Assembly: GCA_005774595.1 (NCBI GenBank)
Contig: VAUM01000086.1
Coordinates: 1-6,630 of the forward strand
Source of the DNA: Actinomycetota bacterium
GTDB lineage: Bacteria; Actinomycetota; Coriobacteriia; Anaerosomatales; D1FN1-002
DNA: 6,630 nucleotides
Reading direction: 5' to 3'
This document shows positions 6,487-6,630 of this stretch, piece after piece. The translations under genes and the position numbers were made by a program. The notes beneath the pieces were generated by a model, which saw only the letters and a list, made by a program, of their open reading frames with translations, did no database searches and was not told the DNA's origin. Position 1 is the stretch's first letter; the number at the start of each line of letters is the position of its first letter.

Positions 6487-6505
6487 TTGTAACTCGCAGT
6501 TACAA
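6487..6505. promoter_or_regulatory. Perfect inverted repeat, candidate operator upstream of nuoA
   Basis: The 19-base site TTGTAACTCGCAGTTACAA has two perfect 8-base arms around a 3-base spacer, 31 bases before the nuoA start codon. Its AT-rich arms stand out in this GC-rich sequence. It covers the predicted transcription start of the promoter just upstream, the usual place for a repressor of initiation. The outer TTGT and ACAA agree with sites of the redox repressor Rex, but the inner bases do not match the usual TTGTGAA arm, so a MarR-, ArsR- or TetR-type regulator is equally possible. A transcription terminator is unlikely because the arms are short and weak and no T-run follows. Confidence 0.55.
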
Positions 6506-6510
6506 AGCCC

Positions 6511-6539
6511 ACGTTAGCAATTCGCCACGCGACGGTAAA
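6511..6539 (-). promoter_or_regulatory. Candidate sigma70-type promoter of the nuo operon
   Basis: On the minus strand a TTTACC hexamer (6534-6539, 4 of 6 matches to TTGACA) and a TAACGT hexamer (6511-6516, fitting the TAnnnT pattern common in high-GC Gram-positives) are separated by exactly 17 bases. The predicted transcription start is near 6504, giving a leader of roughly 48 bases before nuoA and placing the inverted repeat at 6487-6505 over the start point. The -10 match is weak, so the call depends on spacing and position. Confidence 0.4.
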
Positions 6540-6578
6540 GTCCTGCCCGCCGCACTCCCCGTCCTGCGGTCCGGGTGG

Positions 6579-6630
6579 CTAGCTCTCGTCCTCGAGCGGG
6601 GTGATGTAGGTGATCGCGGTGACCGAGATC
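6579..6630 (-). CDS. Possible C-terminal end of an upstream minus-strand gene
   Basis: A frame enters from the right edge and reads ISVTAITYITPLEDES before a TAG stop at 6579-6581. All 16 codons end in G or C, as in the nuo genes, and the acidic end looks like a natural C-terminus. The fragment is too short for any functional assignment, and a chance open frame in GC-rich DNA cannot be excluded. If real, it is separated from nuoA by about 122 bases, including the candidate promoter, so it probably belongs to a different transcription unit. No clear terminator is visible after its stop. Confidence 0.35.
   Translation of the reverse strand, partial: ISVTAITYITPLEDES

Noticed and set aside
6487..6505. 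The dyad as a terminator for the gene at the right edge
   Set aside because: The arms are short with few GC pairs, no T-run follows, and it lies more than 70 bases beyond that gene's stop and downstream of the candidate nuo promoter.
6540..6567. Two direct copies of GTCCTGC, 21 bases apart, upstream of the candidate promoter
   Set aside because: Seven-base repeats in GC-rich DNA are likely by chance. The two-turn spacing is suggestive of an activator site, but nothing else supports it.
1..6630. CRISPR array, tRNA or rRNA genes, insertion sequences, phage genes or defence genes
   Set aside because: None seen: the window is filled by the nuo genes apart from about 120 bases, with no regular repeats, transposase motifs or structural RNA patterns.

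Overview
The window is the front part of a respiratory complex I (nuo) operon, written entirely on the minus strand and therefore read from right to left. In transcription order it carries nuoA, nuoB, nuoC, nuoD, nuoH, a composite nuoI, nuoJ, nuoK and the first 40 codons of what is most likely nuoL, which runs off the left edge. Composition is very GC-rich, codon third positions are almost all G or C, and several starts are GTG. That fits a high-GC bacterium. Separate nuoC and nuoD and an anaerobe-type flavo-iron-sulfur input module would suit an actinobacterial lineage such as Coriobacteriia, but the sequence alone does not settle the organism.

The order departs from the textbook nuoABCDEFGHIJKLMN. 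nuoD and nuoH overlap by 4 bases (GTGA), so there is no room for nuoE, nuoF or nuoG, the NADH-oxidising module of 14-subunit complex I. In the nuoI slot sits one continuous 688-codon gene instead of the usual roughly 150-180 codons. Its residues about 36-86 match the N-terminal membrane-facing segment of NuoI. Its residues about 590-665 match the NuoI double-cubane domain (N6a and N6b) and its C-terminal arm. Between these lies about 500 residues of a GltD/NfnB-like oxidoreductase with Cys-rich, FAD-binding and NAD(P)-binding regions. I read this as a pyridine-nucleotide dehydrogenase inserted inside NuoI, feeding electrons beside N6a in place of NuoEFG. It is the most notable feature of the window.

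The inferred route is NAD(P)H (more likely NADH, because the NADPH-type Arg pair is replaced by Leu-Glu) to FAD, to one or more [4Fe-4S] clusters of the insert, to N6a and N6b, to N2 in NuoB, to quinone (probably menaquinone) at the NuoB/NuoD/NuoH junction. Proton-pumping subunits NuoH, NuoJ, NuoK and NuoL follow.

Right of nuoA (6457-6578) is a 122-base intergenic region. It holds a plausible promoter (6511-6539) and a perfect 8+3+8 dyad (6487-6505) over the predicted transcription start, a likely operator. At the right edge (6579-6630) is the possible C-terminal end of another minus-strand gene. Gene junctions inside the operon are nearly all short overlaps, indicating translational coupling. 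Nothing convincing is encoded on the plus strand.
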